From contig JACPUC010000001.1 in assembly GCA_016192455.1 (NCBI GenBank), positions 124,001 through 188,000 on the forward strand: a DNA stretch of 64,000 nucleotides. The letters are read 5' to 3'. Position 1 is the stretch's first letter, and each line of letters begins with the position of its first letter. This DNA comes from Candidatus Tectimicrobiota bacterium (lineage in GTDB: Bacteria; JACPUC01). Under the pieces are notes generated by a model, which worked only from the letters and a program-made list of their open reading frames with translations, was not told the DNA's origin and ran no database searches. Positions 1-11,675 of the stretch are shown here, in pieces. Both the position numbers and the translations under genes were made by a program.

Positions 1-303
1 CAGGAGCGCGTCGAGCCCCTTCAGGGGGGAGGTGTCGAGCGGCACGCCGATGACCGGCAAAATCGTCTGCGCCGCCACACTGCCGGCCAAGTGCGCCGCC
101 GCACCCGCCCCGGCGATGATCACGGCGAAGCCGCTCTCCTCGGCCTTCCTGGCAAACGTCGCGGTCTCCTGCGGGGTGCGGTGGGCCGAGAGGACGAACG
201 TTTCATACGGCACGCCGCACTCCGCCAAGGCCTCCTCCGCGGCTGCCATGGTCTCCCGGTCCGACGGACTCCCCATGAGCACGGCCACCTTCTTCATCGT
301 CAT
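1..303 (-). CDS. purE: N5-carboxyaminoimidazole ribonucleotide mutase, 3' part beyond window
   Basis: PurE converts N5-CAIR to CAIR in de novo purine synthesis in the cytoplasm. Reading leftwards from the ATG at 303 (a second ATG lies at 297) the product begins MTMKKVAVLMGSPSDRETM, the classic GSxSD substrate-binding start, and continues with the LSAHRTP motif and the GAGAAAHLAG loop, all diagnostic of class I PurE. About 100 residues are present; the C-terminal third lies beyond the left edge, so this is an edge truncation rather than a broken gene. It sits 16 bp after a TPR-protein gene on the same strand and may be co-transcribed with it. Family identity is very clear; only the gene end is unseen. 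Confidence 0.95.
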   Translation of the reverse strand, partial: MTMKKVAVLMGSPSDRETMAAAEEALAECGVPYETFVLSAHRTPQETATFARKAEESGFAVIIAGAGAAAHLAGSVAAQTILPVIGVPLDTSPLKGLDALL

Positions 304-319
304 CACGGTTCTCCGCTGC

Positions 320-1315
320 CTACGCGCCGAAGCTGAGGAGCAGGCCATACTTGGTTTCCTGCTCGGCGATGAGGTGCTCGGCGCGCCGCCGGTTCTCCTT
401 GTGCGCGCCGCTGATCGAGGCGACGATGTTCCCAGAGTACCAGCCGGCCTCAAAGAGGAGGAGGAGCACCGCCAGGGCATAGTTGGCGCCATGCAAGGCT
501 GCCAGCGCCGCCACGAGGAAGCCCGCGTTGACGATGAAGGCGAAGCTTGCATCGCGGTAGCGCCCCAGGTACCAGAACCCGGCCCCGGGCAGGAGGGCGC
601 CGAGCACGCCCGCGGCGCTCGCCGACCTCTTGGGCTGGCGGCGGAACTCCGCCAGGGCGCGCACCAGCTCAACCGCGGAGGCGCCGTAGACCTCATCGGC
701 GCGGGCCGCGAGCCAGGCGGCGGCAGCCCTGTCGAAGTGCTGCAGCTTCAACCAGCTCCAGCCGGTGAAGTAGTCGGCCTGGCGGCGCTGCGCCGGGGTT
801 CCCTCCTGGCGGAGAGCCCGGACGCGGCGCAGGGCGAGCCGATACGAGCCCGCCTGATACCGGCTCACCGCCGCCAGGAAGCCGGCGTTCCAGCGCTCCT
901 CGGGGGAGAGCCGCGGCTCCTGGCTGAGCTGCTCGAAGGCGTACGCCGCCTCCTGCCACTGCCTGCCGCGGTACAAGGCGCGGGCGATTTGCCGCCGGGC
1001 GCGCTGTCGCGCCGCATCGGCGTCGGGAGCAAGCCCGGCAAAGAAGAGGAAACGCCGATACTCCGTGATGGAACGGTAGTAGTCGCCCTCGGCGAAGAGG
1101 TGATCCGCAAAGGCGAGGGAAGCGGCGAGGTCGACGCCTACCGCCGGGGGGGCTGGAGCAAGCCCCTGGGACCAGGCGCTCGGCGCCTCGCCGAGCAAGG
1201 CCAGCGTCAGGAGGCAGCAGAGGACGCGGCGCCCGCGAGGTCGCTCTCCCAGGCCTGTCCCGCCGCCGCCCCGCGCGAGCGCCGGCAAAGGTTGGCAGCA
1301 CGTGGGGGTGCTCAC
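320..1315 (-). CDS. Secreted/membrane TPR-like protein, unknown function
   Basis: The product is 331 residues from a GTG start. An Arg-rich N-terminus followed by a hydrophobic stretch (about residues 30-48, ending near AWSQ) looks like a signal peptide. Residues 55-215 are helical, TPR-like (FAEGDYYRSITEYRRFLFF, then ALYRGRQWQEAAYAFEQL). The last 100 residues are hydrophobic, with a glycine-rich GALLPGAGFWYLGRY start and two membrane segments, a layout seen in TPR proteins carrying a TM2/DUF5683-like tail. It probably acts at the cell envelope as a scaffold; no catalytic motif is visible. It lies between the PilZ gene and purE on the same strand. A shorter start inside the signal region is possible. 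Confidence 0.6.
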   Translation of the reverse strand: MSTPTCCQPLPALARGGGGTGLGERPRGRRVLCCLLTLALLGEAPSAWSQGLAPAPPAVGVDLAASLAFADHLFAEGDYYRSITEYRRFLFFAGLAPDADAARQRARRQIARALYRGRQWQEAAYAFEQLSQEPRLSPEERWNAGFLAAVSRYQAGSYRLALRRVRALRQEGTPAQRRQADYFTGWSWLKLQHFDRAAAAWLAARADEVYGASAVELVRALAEFRRQPKRSASAAGVLGALLPGAGFWYLGRYRDASFAFIVNAGFLVAALAALHGANYALAVLLLLFEAGWYSGNIVASISGAHKENRRRAEHLIAEQETKYGLLLSFGA

Positions 1316-1348
1316 AGGCGGGATTATAGGCGCGGCGGGCGGTGAGGG

Positions 1349-1828
1349 TCAACGCAGCCCGGCGGCTGGGCTGGCGGCGACGGCGGATGCGTCCCGCGCG
1401 GCGTCGATCGAGTTTTCGAGCGCCTGCTCCAGTGTTTCGTGCAGGATATACTTGACGAGGAGATCCTGCTCGGCTTGCTTGATGAGCCGGAACGCGCAGG
1501 CGAGATGCCAGCCTTCGCCGCCGCGGGCGGGGTCCTGCTTGAGGCGTATGACTTCGGCCACGGCGCAAACCAGGTGTTCACGGTCGGGGACTCTGATCCG
1601 CAGGAAGAGGTAGTCGCCCGGCTGGTGCCGCTTCGGAGAGACGAGGACCACGCCGTTGCCGCTGACGTTCAGGCAGCGCGACCAGGTCGGCTTGCCGAGG
1701 CTGACGTACTCCTCCCCACCCTCCGCGACGCTCGAGAGCACCAGCGGCAGGAGGAGGTCGGCGCGGAAGAACCGACGTTGTTCCGGACTATCGGCGAGAA
1801 GTGGGTGTGGCGCAGTCTCAGGAATCAC
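1349..1828 (-). CDS. PilZ domain c-di-GMP-binding protein
   Basis: A 159-residue single-domain PilZ protein. The two c-di-GMP-binding signatures are present: RxxxR near residues 19-23 (QRRFFR) and NxSxxG (LNVSGNG) about 35 residues later, followed by beta-barrel sequence. The GTG start overlaps the motB stop codon (GTGA), so it is probably translationally coupled to motB. That suggests a flagellar-brake (YcgR-like) or c-di-GMP sensor role acting on the stator. This is inference from position: no YcgR-N domain is seen. It is transcribed in the order motA-motB-pilZ. Confidence 0.85.
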   Translation of the reverse strand: MIPETAPHPLLADSPEQRRFFRADLLLPLVLSSVAEGGEEYVSLGKPTWSRCLNVSGNGVVLVSPKRHQPGDYLFLRIRVPDREHLVCAVAEVIRLKQDPARGGEGWHLACAFRLIKQAEQDLLVKYILHETLEQALENSIDAARDASAVAASPAAGLR

Positions 1829-2667
1829 CGCTTCGTCTCCACATCGAGCACCGTCTCGAAATCTTCCTCCAGCGGCCGGGTGCGTTCGCGCAGCACAATG
1901 ATCTCCACGCGCCGGTTCTTGGCGCGGTATTCCGGGCGCAACGGATAGCGCGGCTTGTAGTGGGAGTAGCCAACCGCCGACAGGCGCTCCGGCAGCAGAC
2001 CTGTCACCTCAATGAAGTAGCGCACCACGCTGGCGGCGCGGCCGGTGGAGAGCTCCCAGTTGGTCGGATAATGAGCGGTGCTAATGGGGGCCTCATCGGT
2101 GTGCCCCTCCACCAGCACCTTGTAAGGCACCTGACGGATGAGCGCGCTCACCTTGTCGAGGAACGGCCTGGCCTGCGGCAGCACCTGGGCCTCCCCGGAG
2201 TTGAAGAAGGCATTTCCGGCGGCGTAGATGACCACACCCCGGTGGTCGAGCTTGATTTCGATCTGTGGCTCCAGCTTCTCTTTCGAGATGAGGTCCTCGA
2301 TGCGGCTGGCAAGTTTGCTCAAATCTTCGAGCTGGCTGCTGGGGTCCTCCACGAGCTTACGCACCGACTCCGCTGGCTCGACGCTCACCACTTGGTCGCC
2401 GCCGTTCGCGCTGTCGCTGATGAGGGAGTTCCCCGACATGTCGGCCACGAAGGAGCGCCCCCCCATCGATTGCGCCAGGGCCTTTCCCATGGCGGCGAAC
2501 TTTCCGGCGTCCACCGTGGAGATGCCGAACAACAGGATGAAAAAGACGAGCAGCACCGACATGAGGTCACCGTACGTGGTGACCCAGGCCATCTCATCCT
2601 CCGTGCTCGCCCCAGCGGCGGCCATGAGGTTGTCTGAGGATGACCTCGCAGGCAGCTTCTCAACCAT
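1825..2667 (-). CDS. motB: Flagellar motor stator protein MotB (OmpA/MotB family)
   Basis: MotB forms the proton-conducting stator with MotA and anchors it to peptidoglycan. With the ATG at 2667 the protein is 280 residues. An N-terminal cytoplasmic stretch leads into a single membrane helix TYGDLMSVLLVFFILLF, whose Asp34 is the expected proton-binding residue. The C-terminal half is an OmpA-like peptidoglycan-binding domain with EGHTDEAP and a GxSHYKPR-type strand ending in NRRVEIIV. A GTG 12 bases upstream overlaps the GGAG ribosome site, so the ATG is preferred. motA lies directly upstream and the PilZ gene overlaps its stop. It could drive a surface-motility motor instead of flagella; no flagellar genes are in view. 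Confidence 0.93.
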   Translation of the reverse strand: MVEKLPARSSSDNLMAAAGASTEDEMAWVTTYGDLMSVLLVFFILLFGISTVDAGKFAAMGKALAQSMGGRSFVADMSGNSLISDSANGGDQVVSVEPAESVRKLVEDPSSQLEDLSKLASRIEDLISKEKLEPQIEIKLDHRGVVIYAAGNAFFNSGEAQVLPQARPFLDKVSALIRQVPYKVLVEGHTDEAPISTAHYPTNWELSTGRAASVVRYFIEVTGLLPERLSAVGYSHYKPRYPLRPEYRAKNRRVEIIVLRERTRPLEEDFETVLDVETKR

Positions 2668-2682
2668 CGCCGGCGCCACTCC

Positions 2683-3477
2683 TTACCAGTCATCCTGCTC
2701 GCGGGTCTGATACTTTTGGACGTGGGAAGCGCGGACCTCGGGCGGCAGGAAGGCGTTGAGCTTGGTTTCGACGAGGCGCGGGTTGATGCCCGCTTGCAAC
2801 ATCAGCACCCCTTCGGTGATGATGCTGATTTGCAGCAGCTCTTCGTTCGTGCGCGAGCGCAGTTTCTCGGCCAGGGGGAAGAGCACGAGGTTGGTCAGCA
2901 AGGCTCCGTAGAAGGTGGTGACGAGAGCGACCGCCATGGCCGGCCCCATCTTCTCCACCCCGGCGGTGCCGAGATTGCGCAGCATGGCGATGAGGCCGAT
3001 GAGCGTGCCGATCAGTCCGAAGGCCGGCGCATACTTGCCGGCGGTGCGGAAAATCTGCTCGCCGGAGAGGTGGCGCGCCTGCAGGAACTGCTGCTCCGTG
3101 GACAACATCTCACGGATGAGATCCGGCGGATGCCCATCCACCACCAACTGCAGACCGAGGCGCAGAAACCGATTCGACGTCTTCGCGGCCTCCTCGTCGA
3201 GTGCCAGGAGCGATTGCTGACGCGCTTTCACGGCCAGGCGCACGACCGTTCCAATGACGCTGGAGGGGTTCTTGAAATCGCGCCGGAACGCGTTCGTGAG
3301 CACCCCCAGAACCCGCAAAACGCGCGGCAGCGGGAAGCTGATGAAGGTGGCGGTGACCGTGCCGCCAATGGTGATCATGAAGGAACTCAGGTCCAGGAAG
3401 ACACTGATTCCACCCTGCCCGATGATGGCGATAAAGAAGAGCGCGCAGCCGCTCAGAATGGCTAGTAAGGTTGACAC
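2683..3477 (-). CDS. motA: Flagellar motor stator protein MotA (MotA/TolQ/ExbB family)
   Basis: A 264-residue MotA-type stator subunit starting at GTG. Two N-terminal membrane segments (LLAILSGCALFFIAIIG, then FMITIGGTVTATFISF) flank a short loop. A cytoplasmic domain follows and then two more helices around residues 150-205, with the family PAFGLIGTLIGLIAML and PAMAVALVTTFYGALLTN motifs. The GxGG/ITIGGT feature and overall length fit MotA rather than TolQ or ExbB. It is followed after a few bases by motB. The pair conducts ions across the inner membrane to power rotation. It is probably first in a motA-motB-pilZ operon. Confidence 0.93.
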   Translation of the reverse strand: MSTLLAILSGCALFFIAIIGQGGISVFLDLSSFMITIGGTVTATFISFPLPRVLRVLGVLTNAFRRDFKNPSSVIGTVVRLAVKARQQSLLALDEEAAKTSNRFLRLGLQLVVDGHPPDLIREMLSTEQQFLQARHLSGEQIFRTAGKYAPAFGLIGTLIGLIAMLRNLGTAGVEKMGPAMAVALVTTFYGALLTNLVLFPLAEKLRSRTNEELLQISIITEGVLMLQAGINPRLVETKLNAFLPPEVRASHVQKYQTREQDDW

Positions 3478-3615
3478 CCGGACAACCTCATCGCGACGCC
3501 GCGATGCCGCGCGCGGCGCCGCATCGGCGCCGCGTTCTCAGCTTGCGGTGCGGTCCCGATCATGGCGGAAGTGCCTCCGCATAAGGCAGGCGGGGGCGTT
3601 CCCTCGTCCTCGATC

Positions 3616-4728
3616 TTAGCTGTCGAGGACGATCCCCTCGCTGCTGTACGAGAAGGTGACGTCGAAGTACTCTTGCTCGCTTCGCCAGGTCGCGTCCTTG
3701 ATCCGCAGCTCCACGCCGGGGTAGAGGCTTCCCTGGACGCGCACCTCCGCCCGCGGCTCCAGGCGCACCGCGCGCTTCGCCTCCTCGAGGCATGCCGCCG
3801 CGGTCTCGATCTCGTGCTCCATCCCCCAGGTGGTGAGGAGGTGGAGGGCTTCCCGGTGCAGGAGGGAGCGTTGATTACGCGGGCACTCCGGCAAGGCAAG
3901 CTGCCGCAGGCGATAGACGATCCTCGCCTCGATGCTGCGCACGTGGTCCGGAAAGGTCATGCCATGCGCGGCGGCCAGGTACCTGGCATTCTCGTCCTCC
4001 AGGGCCTGCTGCTGACGGAGATCATGGAGCTGCTCCTGCAGGCGATCACAGCGCATCTGGGCGATCGGGTCCAGCCCCACCTGCACCTGCGTCGGCACGC
4101 GGTGGCTTGAGCCGAGGTCGTAGAAGGTTGCGCCGCCGCCGGCCCGCACCGAGCCGCCCATCGTGGCGCCCGGCCCCTGGCAGATGAACCGACCACCACA
4201 GACGACCTGGCAGTAGGCCAGCGCCCCCGCCACGACCACGTCGCCGGGCGTCGTGATGGTGGTGTGCTGGGCAAACTTGAGGCTGACGGTATCTCGCGCC
4301 ACGATGCGGCTGGCGCCGTTCCCTTGCATGCCTCCCAGCACCGTCACCCGCCGGTGGGCCGTCAACTCCGCCGCCTCGACCGACCCTTCAACGTAGAGGC
4401 TCATGCCGGAGTGCACCGAGCATCCCTGCTGCACGTCCCCCCGGATGAGGATCGATCCCGCGCTCTCGACATTCCCAGAGACGTGGTTCACATTGCCGTC
4501 GATCACCAGGATCGGCAGCACGTTGACCACCCCCTCCGCCTCGCTGACGATTTCGCCGCTGGTCTGCGCCACGAGGTGCCGGCCGTCTGGATGGAGGCTG
4601 ACGTTCTGCCCCGGCTTCTCGCCGGCGAGAACGCTCCCCACGATCTCCCCCTCCGCTACGACCTGCGGCAGGGAGTGTCGTGGCAGGAGGCCGGTGGGAG
4701 GCGTGAGCTGCGTGGTAGCGGAGGTCAC
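3616..4728 (-). CDS. FapA-family protein (DUF342, polymer-forming beta-helix)
   Basis: A 370-residue protein of the FapA/DUF342 family, from a GTG start. Residues 75-210 form a right-handed beta-helix with regular imperfect repeats of the type GNVNHVSGNVESAGSILIRGDVQ and GGMQGNGASRIVARDTV, shared with polymer-forming bactofilin-like proteins. A helical, charged segment (residues 220-300) follows, then a C-terminal beta domain. In other bacteria FapA-like proteins (Vibrio, Clostridium) are linked to membrane-stress signalling or flagellar regulation. Its place just upstream of motAB and a PilZ gene on the same strand fits a motility or c-di-GMP link. Biochemical role unknown. Confidence 0.8.
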   Translation of the reverse strand: MTSATTQLTPPTGLLPRHSLPQVVAEGEIVGSVLAGEKPGQNVSLHPDGRHLVAQTSGEIVSEAEGVVNVLPILVIDGNVNHVSGNVESAGSILIRGDVQQGCSVHSGMSLYVEGSVEAAELTAHRRVTVLGGMQGNGASRIVARDTVSLKFAQHTTITTPGDVVVAGALAYCQVVCGGRFICQGPGATMGGSVRAGGGATFYDLGSSHRVPTQVQVGLDPIAQMRCDRLQEQLHDLRQQQALEDENARYLAAAHGMTFPDHVRSIEARIVYRLRQLALPECPRNQRSLLHREALHLLTTWGMEHEIETAAACLEEAKRAVRLEPRAEVRVQGSLYPGVELRIKDATWRSEQEYFDVTFSYSSEGIVLDS

Positions 4729-4848
4729 GGCAGATGCCCTGCTGAAGCTGCTCTGGCTGCCGCCGAAATGAGTGGCGGAGGAAGCGAAACGCTCTCGTCA
4801 TCTCTCTTCGGACGCGGATGCCGAAGACTTGAGCCGGAATCTTCAGGA

Positions 4849-5376
4849 ATGCGCAAGGAGCACGTGGCTGCGGGGGCGCCGCGCGATACCCCGCCGGGGT
4901 TCCCTCGCGGGGTCGGGGGGAAGGGCGAAGGGGAGCCACCGGCCGGGGGGACGCGCCGACGCTCGGCTGAACGCGGCCTCTACCAGCTTCTCATCGAGCT
5001 GCCGCGCCCGCGCCGCCTGCGGATCGGGGCGCTGGGCCGGTGCAGCCTGCCGGCGGGGTACTACGTTTACACCGGCCCGGCCCAGGGCGGCCTTGCCGGG
5101 CGCGTGGGGCGGCACCTGCGAGGAGGCGGGAAACGCCACTGGCACATTGATTACCTCCTGGCGGCGGCCACCGTGCGCTGCGCCATCACCCTGCCGGGCG
5201 GCCGCGTCGGCGAGTGCGCTTGGCACGCCAGGGCCCGCACCTTGATGGCGGACGTGGCGGGCGCGCGCGAGCCGGTGCGGGGCTTCGGCGCCTCCGATTG
5301 CCGCTGCACCAGCCACCTCCTCTACGCGCCGCGCTGGCCGTTGGGCGCCCTGCTGACCCTGTTGCCCGGCGGCTAA
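4849..5376 (+). CDS. DUF123 family, GIY-YIG-like nuclease domain protein
   Basis: With the ATG at 4849 the product is 175 residues. After a low-complexity N-terminus (about 45 residues) the DUF123 domain runs from GLYQLLIEL through SLPAGYYVYTGPAQGGLAGRVGRHLR to KRHWHIDYLLAA, ending in a Cys/His segment (DCRCTSHLLYAPRWP). DUF123 is a GIY-YIG-related fold often found alone or fused to endonuclease III, so a DNA repair or processing role is likely but unproven. The gene is divergent from the fapA-like gene and convergent with the PfkB kinase gene. The start is uncertain because the first 45 residues have no family support. Confidence 0.75.
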   Translation: MRKEHVAAGAPRDTPPGFPRGVGGKGEGEPPAGGTRRRSAERGLYQLLIELPRPRRLRIGALGRCSLPAGYYVYTGPAQGGLAGRVGRHLRGGGKRHWHIDYLLAAATVRCAITLPGGRVGECAWHARARTLMADVAGAREPVRGFGASDCRCTSHLLYAPRWPLGALLTLLPGG

Positions 5377-5474
5377 CCGGAGAAGCAAGCCCACCCGCCT
5401 GCGTCAGCGCCGGCGAAGTTGCTGGAAGCTCGGCGGCGGCGCGCGGGGAGCCTGAGGTGAGGCGTGCCCAGGGG

Positions 5475-6488
5475 TCAGCAATACTTCGCCTCGGTGCGCT
5501 CGGCGACCAGGCGCAACGCCTCCTCGAGGCGCGGGATGCCCTCCCTGGCGCCGAGGGCCGTGCAGCTCAGCGCCGCGCAGGCGTTGGCGAAGTCGAGACG
5601 GAAGCCCAGCCCGCGCTCGGGCATGACGAGGGTTGCGTAGAGGAACCCGGCGTGGAAGACGTCGCCGGCGCCGGTCGTATCGACGGCGGTCACCGCGAAG
5701 CCGGGGCTGGAGAAGAAGCGCTCGCCATCGAAGAGGAGCGCCCCATCCGGCCCCAGCGTGCAGCCGGCCAGGCCGCCGCGGGGCAGGGAGGCATGCAGGC
5801 GGCGCAGGGCGGCCCGCCGCTCCCGCAGGCCGGTGAAGCGCTGGGGAAAATCGGCGCAGCCGATGACGACGTCGCAGAGGCTGACGAGCTCGGCTACGCG
5901 CGGCGTTCCGGCCACCTCCTCGGCATCGAGCATGACGATCGCGCCGCCGCGGCGGGCGGTGCGGGCCGCCTCGATGGCGGCATCGACCTCATAGCCGTCG
6001 AGGATGAGGGCCTGCGCCGATTCGGTGAGCTGTGGCTGCAACTCTTGCGGCCGCAGGATGACCTCAGGGGCCCGTTGCCACAGAATGGTGCGCTCGCCGC
6101 TGCCGGCGTGCACCAGGATGATGGCGCTCTGCGAGGGCGCACCCGCCACGGTGATCGCCCCTGCCAGCTCGACCCCCGCCGCCGCCAGCTCGGCCCGCCC
6201 GAATTCACCCTCCGCATCGTCGCCGAACTTGCCGCTGTAGACGGTGCGCAGTCCCCAGCGCGACAACGCCGTCAAGGCGGTTCCCACCTGCCCACCGGGG
6301 CGCCGGCTGATGGCGCTCACCTGCAGCTTCTCGCCCACGACGGGGAGGCGCTCGACGCGGCAAAGGTAGTCCACCGCGCAGAGCCCCACGCCGTGCGCGT
6401 GGTAGCGTTTCCCGCCGGCTAACGTCGGCGCCGCGGGCGGCATCTCAGCCGCCCTGGGACTCTCCTCAGGGGAACGCCGGGAACCCAT
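5475..6488 (-). CDS. PfkB-family carbohydrate kinase (ribokinase-like)
   Basis: A 337-residue sugar/nucleoside kinase that transfers ATP phosphate to a hydroxyl of a small substrate. The PfkB signatures are both present: an N-terminal GG motif (RRPGGQVGTALTALSRWG) and the C-terminal DTTGAGDVFHAGF catalytic/anion-hole motif with its Asp base. The ATG at 6488 is chosen because AAGGAG sits 5 bases before it; an ATG 21 bases upstream lacks such a site. It is divergent from clpC. Substrate cannot be told: ribokinase, fructokinase or a sulfofructose-kinase-like activity are all possible. Confidence 0.88.
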   Translation of the reverse strand: MGSRRSPEESPRAAEMPPAAPTLAGGKRYHAHGVGLCAVDYLCRVERLPVVGEKLQVSAISRRPGGQVGTALTALSRWGLRTVYSGKFGDDAEGEFGRAELAAAGVELAGAITVAGAPSQSAIILVHAGSGERTILWQRAPEVILRPQELQPQLTESAQALILDGYEVDAAIEAARTARRGGAIVMLDAEEVAGTPRVAELVSLCDVVIGCADFPQRFTGLRERRAALRRLHASLPRGGLAGCTLGPDGALLFDGERFFSSPGFAVTAVDTTGAGDVFHAGFLYATLVMPERGLGFRLDFANACAALSCTALGAREGIPRLEEALRLVAERTEAKYC

Positions 6489-6564
6489 TCCCACTCCTTG
6501 ACTTAGCATGGGCTCGTGCGCACATTGTGAACATCAGCCCTCAGGTTCCCAAGGAGCGCAGCGC

Positions 6565-9063
6565 ATGCAGCGGTTTCTTCGCCATTGTACGGAAAAGGTT
6601 CTCGATGCCGTCAACATCGGTTCCGTCGAGCTGGTGAACTTGGGTCAGAATGAGTACTCGACCGAGTTCGTTCTCCTTGGCCTGCTCGAACAGGACGACT
6701 CCATCGTCTTGCGGTTGCTGGCGGAGGCCGACCCCGACGCCGATCGCCTGAAGGAGCAGATCCTCGACCGCATCTACGCCGCGCAGGAGAGCAAGCCGAA
6801 GCTGCACAAGCCGACCCCGACGCAGATCATGCTCACGAAAGAGATGGACGATCTCTTCCGCCGCGCCAAGGAGGAGGCCGACGCCCTGGGGGATCGCTTC
6901 ATCGGCGCGGAGGCGCTCTTCCTGGCCATGTTCACTCCCGAGTCCGGCGTCGTGCAGGAGATCCTGGACGGCGTGGGGCTGCGCTACGAGCGCATCAAGG
7001 AGGCGGTGCGCCGCCTGCGCCAGGGACGGCATATCGAGGACAAGAAGTCCGAAGAGAAATTCAGCATCCTCGATCAGTACACCATCGACCTCACGGAGAA
7101 GGCGCGCAAGGGGGAGCTTGACCCGGTGATCGGGCGCGAGCGGGAGATCAAGCGGGTAATCCAGATTTTGTCGCGCCGCAAGAAGAACAACCCCGTGCTC
7201 ATCGGCGAGCCCGGCGTGGGCAAGTCGGTGATCGTGGAAGGCCTGGCGCAGCAGATCGCCGCCGCCGAGGTTCCCGAGAGCCTGGTGAACAAGACGCTCT
7301 TGCAGCTTTCCATGGCCGACGTGGTGGCCGGCTCGAAGTTCCGCGGCGAGTTCGAGGAGCGCCTGAAGCTCATCAAGCAGGAGATCATCAACGCCTCCGG
7401 TCAGATCATCCTGTTCATTGATGAGCTGCACACCGTGGCGGGCGCCGGCGCCGTGGAGGGGGGCCTCGACGCCTCGAACATGCTGAAACCGGCGCTGGCC
7501 TCGGGGCAGCTCCAGTGCATCGGCGCCACCACCCTCGACGACTACCGCAAGCACATCGAGAAGGACAAGGCCCTCGAGCGGCGCTTCCAGACCGTCATGG
7601 TCGGAGAACCCACCACCGCGGACACCTACCAGATCCTCCAGGGCCTCCGGCCTCACTACGAGGCGCACCACGAGATCACCTACAGCGACGTGGCGCTGCG
7701 GGCGGCCGCCAGCCTTTCGGAGCGCTACATCACCGACCGCTTTCTGCCCGATAAAGCCATTGACCTCATCGACGAGGCCGGGGCGCGCAAGCACCTCGAT
7801 CTCATCTACCTGCCGCCGGAGCTGCGCCAGCTTAAGAAGCAGAAGGAGTCCCTCCTGCAGAAGCAGAGCCAGGCGTACCGGGATGAGGATTACGAAGCGG
7901 CGGCGCGCTTCCGCCAGCAAGTCCTGCAGGTTGACAAGGAGCTGAAAGAGAAGACGCAGGAGTGGCGCAGGGCCTTCACCACCACCGACACCGAGGTGAC
8001 CGAGGAAGAGATCGCCCAGGTGGTGGCGAGCTGGACGAACATCCCGGTGATGCGCATGCTGGAGAGCGAGGCCGAGAAGCTGAAGAAGATGGAAGAGAAC
8101 CTGCACCGGCGGATCATCGGCCAGGATCAGGCCATCGGCGCCATCAGCGATGCGATCCGCCGCAACCGCGCCGGCCTGAAGCCGAAGAACCGCCCCATCG
8201 GCAGCTTCCTCTTCCTCGGTCCCACCGGCGTGGGCAAGACCGAGGTGGCCAAGGCCCTGGCGGAGTTCCTCTTCGACGACGAGGAGCGCCTAGTGCGCGT
8301 CGACATGTCGGAGTACATGGAGCGGCACACGGTGTCGCGGCTTATCGGCTCGCCTCCGGGCTACGTCGGCTACGGCGAGGGGGGCCAGCTCACGGAGAAG
8401 GTGCGGCGCAACCCCTACTCCATCGTCCTCTTCGATGAGATCGAGAAGGCGCACCCGGACGTCTTCAACATGCTGCTGCAGATCCTTGACGACGGCCGCC
8501 TGACGGACGGCCAGGGGCGCACGGTGAGCTTCAAGAACACCGTCATCATCGGCACCTCGAACCTGGGCAGCAGCGTCATCGTGCGCGATACGGTGGAGAT
8601 CGGCTTCGGCCGCGCGCCGTCAGCCGCCGCCGCCTACGCCGAGATCAGGAAGCGGGTCCTCCAGGAGGTGCGCAAGAACTTCAAGCCGGAGTTCCTGAAC
8701 CGCATCGACGACCTCATCGTCTTCCACCGCCTCGACGAGGGGCACATCCGCTCCATCGTGGACCTCATGTTCCGCCAGCTCAACGAACGCCTGCGGGAGC
8801 ACCAGCTCAGCCTCGCGGTGACCAGCGCCGTGAAGGACCTCCTGGTGCGCGAGGGGTTCGACCCCGCCTACGGCGCGCGCCCCATGCGGCGCACCATCGA
8901 GAGCCTGATCGAAAACCCGCTCGCCATGCGCATCATCAGCGGCGACTTCCCGGAGGGCGCCGTGATCACCGCCGACCTGCGCGACGGGGAGGTGGTCTTC
9001 CACGCCGAAGCCGCGGCAGCGGTTGCGACCGGCGCGCCCGACGCCGCCGGCGAGGGGGGGTAA
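6565..9063 (+). CDS. clpC: ATP-dependent Clp protease ATP-binding subunit ClpC
   Basis: An 832-residue HSP100 unfoldase that feeds proteins to ClpP. Order: Clp N-domain repeats (residues 1-140), AAA1 with Walker A GEPGVGKS at about 214-221 and Walker [10 protein letters not shown], a UVR-like helical insert ([13 protein letters not shown] near 440) in the short middle domain, AAA2 with GPTGVGKT at about 552-559, and a C-terminal ClpB_D2-small domain ([12 protein letters not shown]). The UVR motif and length separate ClpC from ClpB and ClpA. The ATG at 6565 has AAGGAG 8 bases upstream; longer upstream reading frame is unlikely to be translated. No mcsA/mcsB or ctsR is adjacent. Confidence 0.95.
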   Translation: MQRFLRHCTEKVLDAVNIGSVELVNLGQNEYSTEFVLLGLLEQDDSIVLRLLAEADPDADRLKEQILDRIYAAQESKPKLHKPTPTQIMLTKEMDDLFRRAKEEADALGDRFIGAEALFLAMFTPESGVVQEILDGVGLRYERIKEAVRRLRQGRHIEDKKSEEKFSILDQYTIDLTEKARKGELDPVIGREREIKRVIQILSRRKKNNPVLIGEPGVGKSVIVEGLAQQIAAAEVPESLVNKTLLQLSMADVVAGSKFRGEFEERLKLIKQEIINASGQIILFIDELHTVAGAGAVEGGLDASNMLKPALASGQLQCIGATTLDDYRKHIEKDKALERRFQTVMVGEPTTADTYQILQGLRPHYEAHHEITYSDVALRAAASLSERYITDRFLPDKAIDLIDEAGARKHLDLIYLPPELRQLKKQKESLLQKQSQAYRDEDYEAAARFRQQVLQVDKELKEKTQEWRRAFTTTDTEVTEEEIAQVVASWTNIPVMRMLESEAEKLKKMEENLHRRIIGQDQAIGAISDAIRRNRAGLKPKNRPIGSFLFLGPTGVGKTEVAKALAEFLFDDEERLVRVDMSEYMERHTVSRLIGSPPGYVGYGEGGQLTEKVRRNPYSIVLFDEIEKAHPDVFNMLLQILDDGRLTDGQGRTVSFKNTVIIGTSNLGSSVIVRDTVEIGFGRAPSAAAAYAEIRKRVLQEVRKNFKPEFLNRIDDLIVFHRLDEGHIRSIVDLMFRQLNERLREHQLSLAVTSAVKDLLVREGFDPAYGARPMRRTIESLIENPLAMRIISGDFPEGAVITADLRDGEVVFHAEAAAAVATGAPDAAGEGG

Positions 9064-9080
9064 GCGGGTTCCCCGCGGGC

Positions 9081-9157
9081 TCACACCCCCATCCCCCGCG
9101 AGCTGCGCAGCAGCTCGCGTAAACGGGGTGCGCGAGGGGGCAATGCTCCCTCGCCTC
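9081..9157 (-). repeat. Dispersed palindromic repeat, family A, copy 1
   Basis: Between the convergent ends of clpC and ligA lies an element whose minus-strand reading is GCGAGGGAGC, then CCCCTCGCGCACCCC, then the core hairpin CGAGCTGCTGCGCAGCTCG (19 nt, 8-bp arms around a 3-nt loop), then a G-rich arm. The left and right arms are themselves partly complementary, so the whole unit can fold into one long hairpin. The same order of parts recurs at 54994-55055 and 62042-62120. It may also serve as a bidirectional terminator here. Confidence 0.75.
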
Positions 9158-9198
9158 AAACCGATGAGCCGACTACGTGCCCGAGGGCGACAGGTAGG

Positions 9199-11675
<2,477 letters not shown>

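Noticed and set aside
6541-8106. 521-codon minus-strand frame opposite clpC
   Set aside because: Shadow of the clpC coding strand with no family content.
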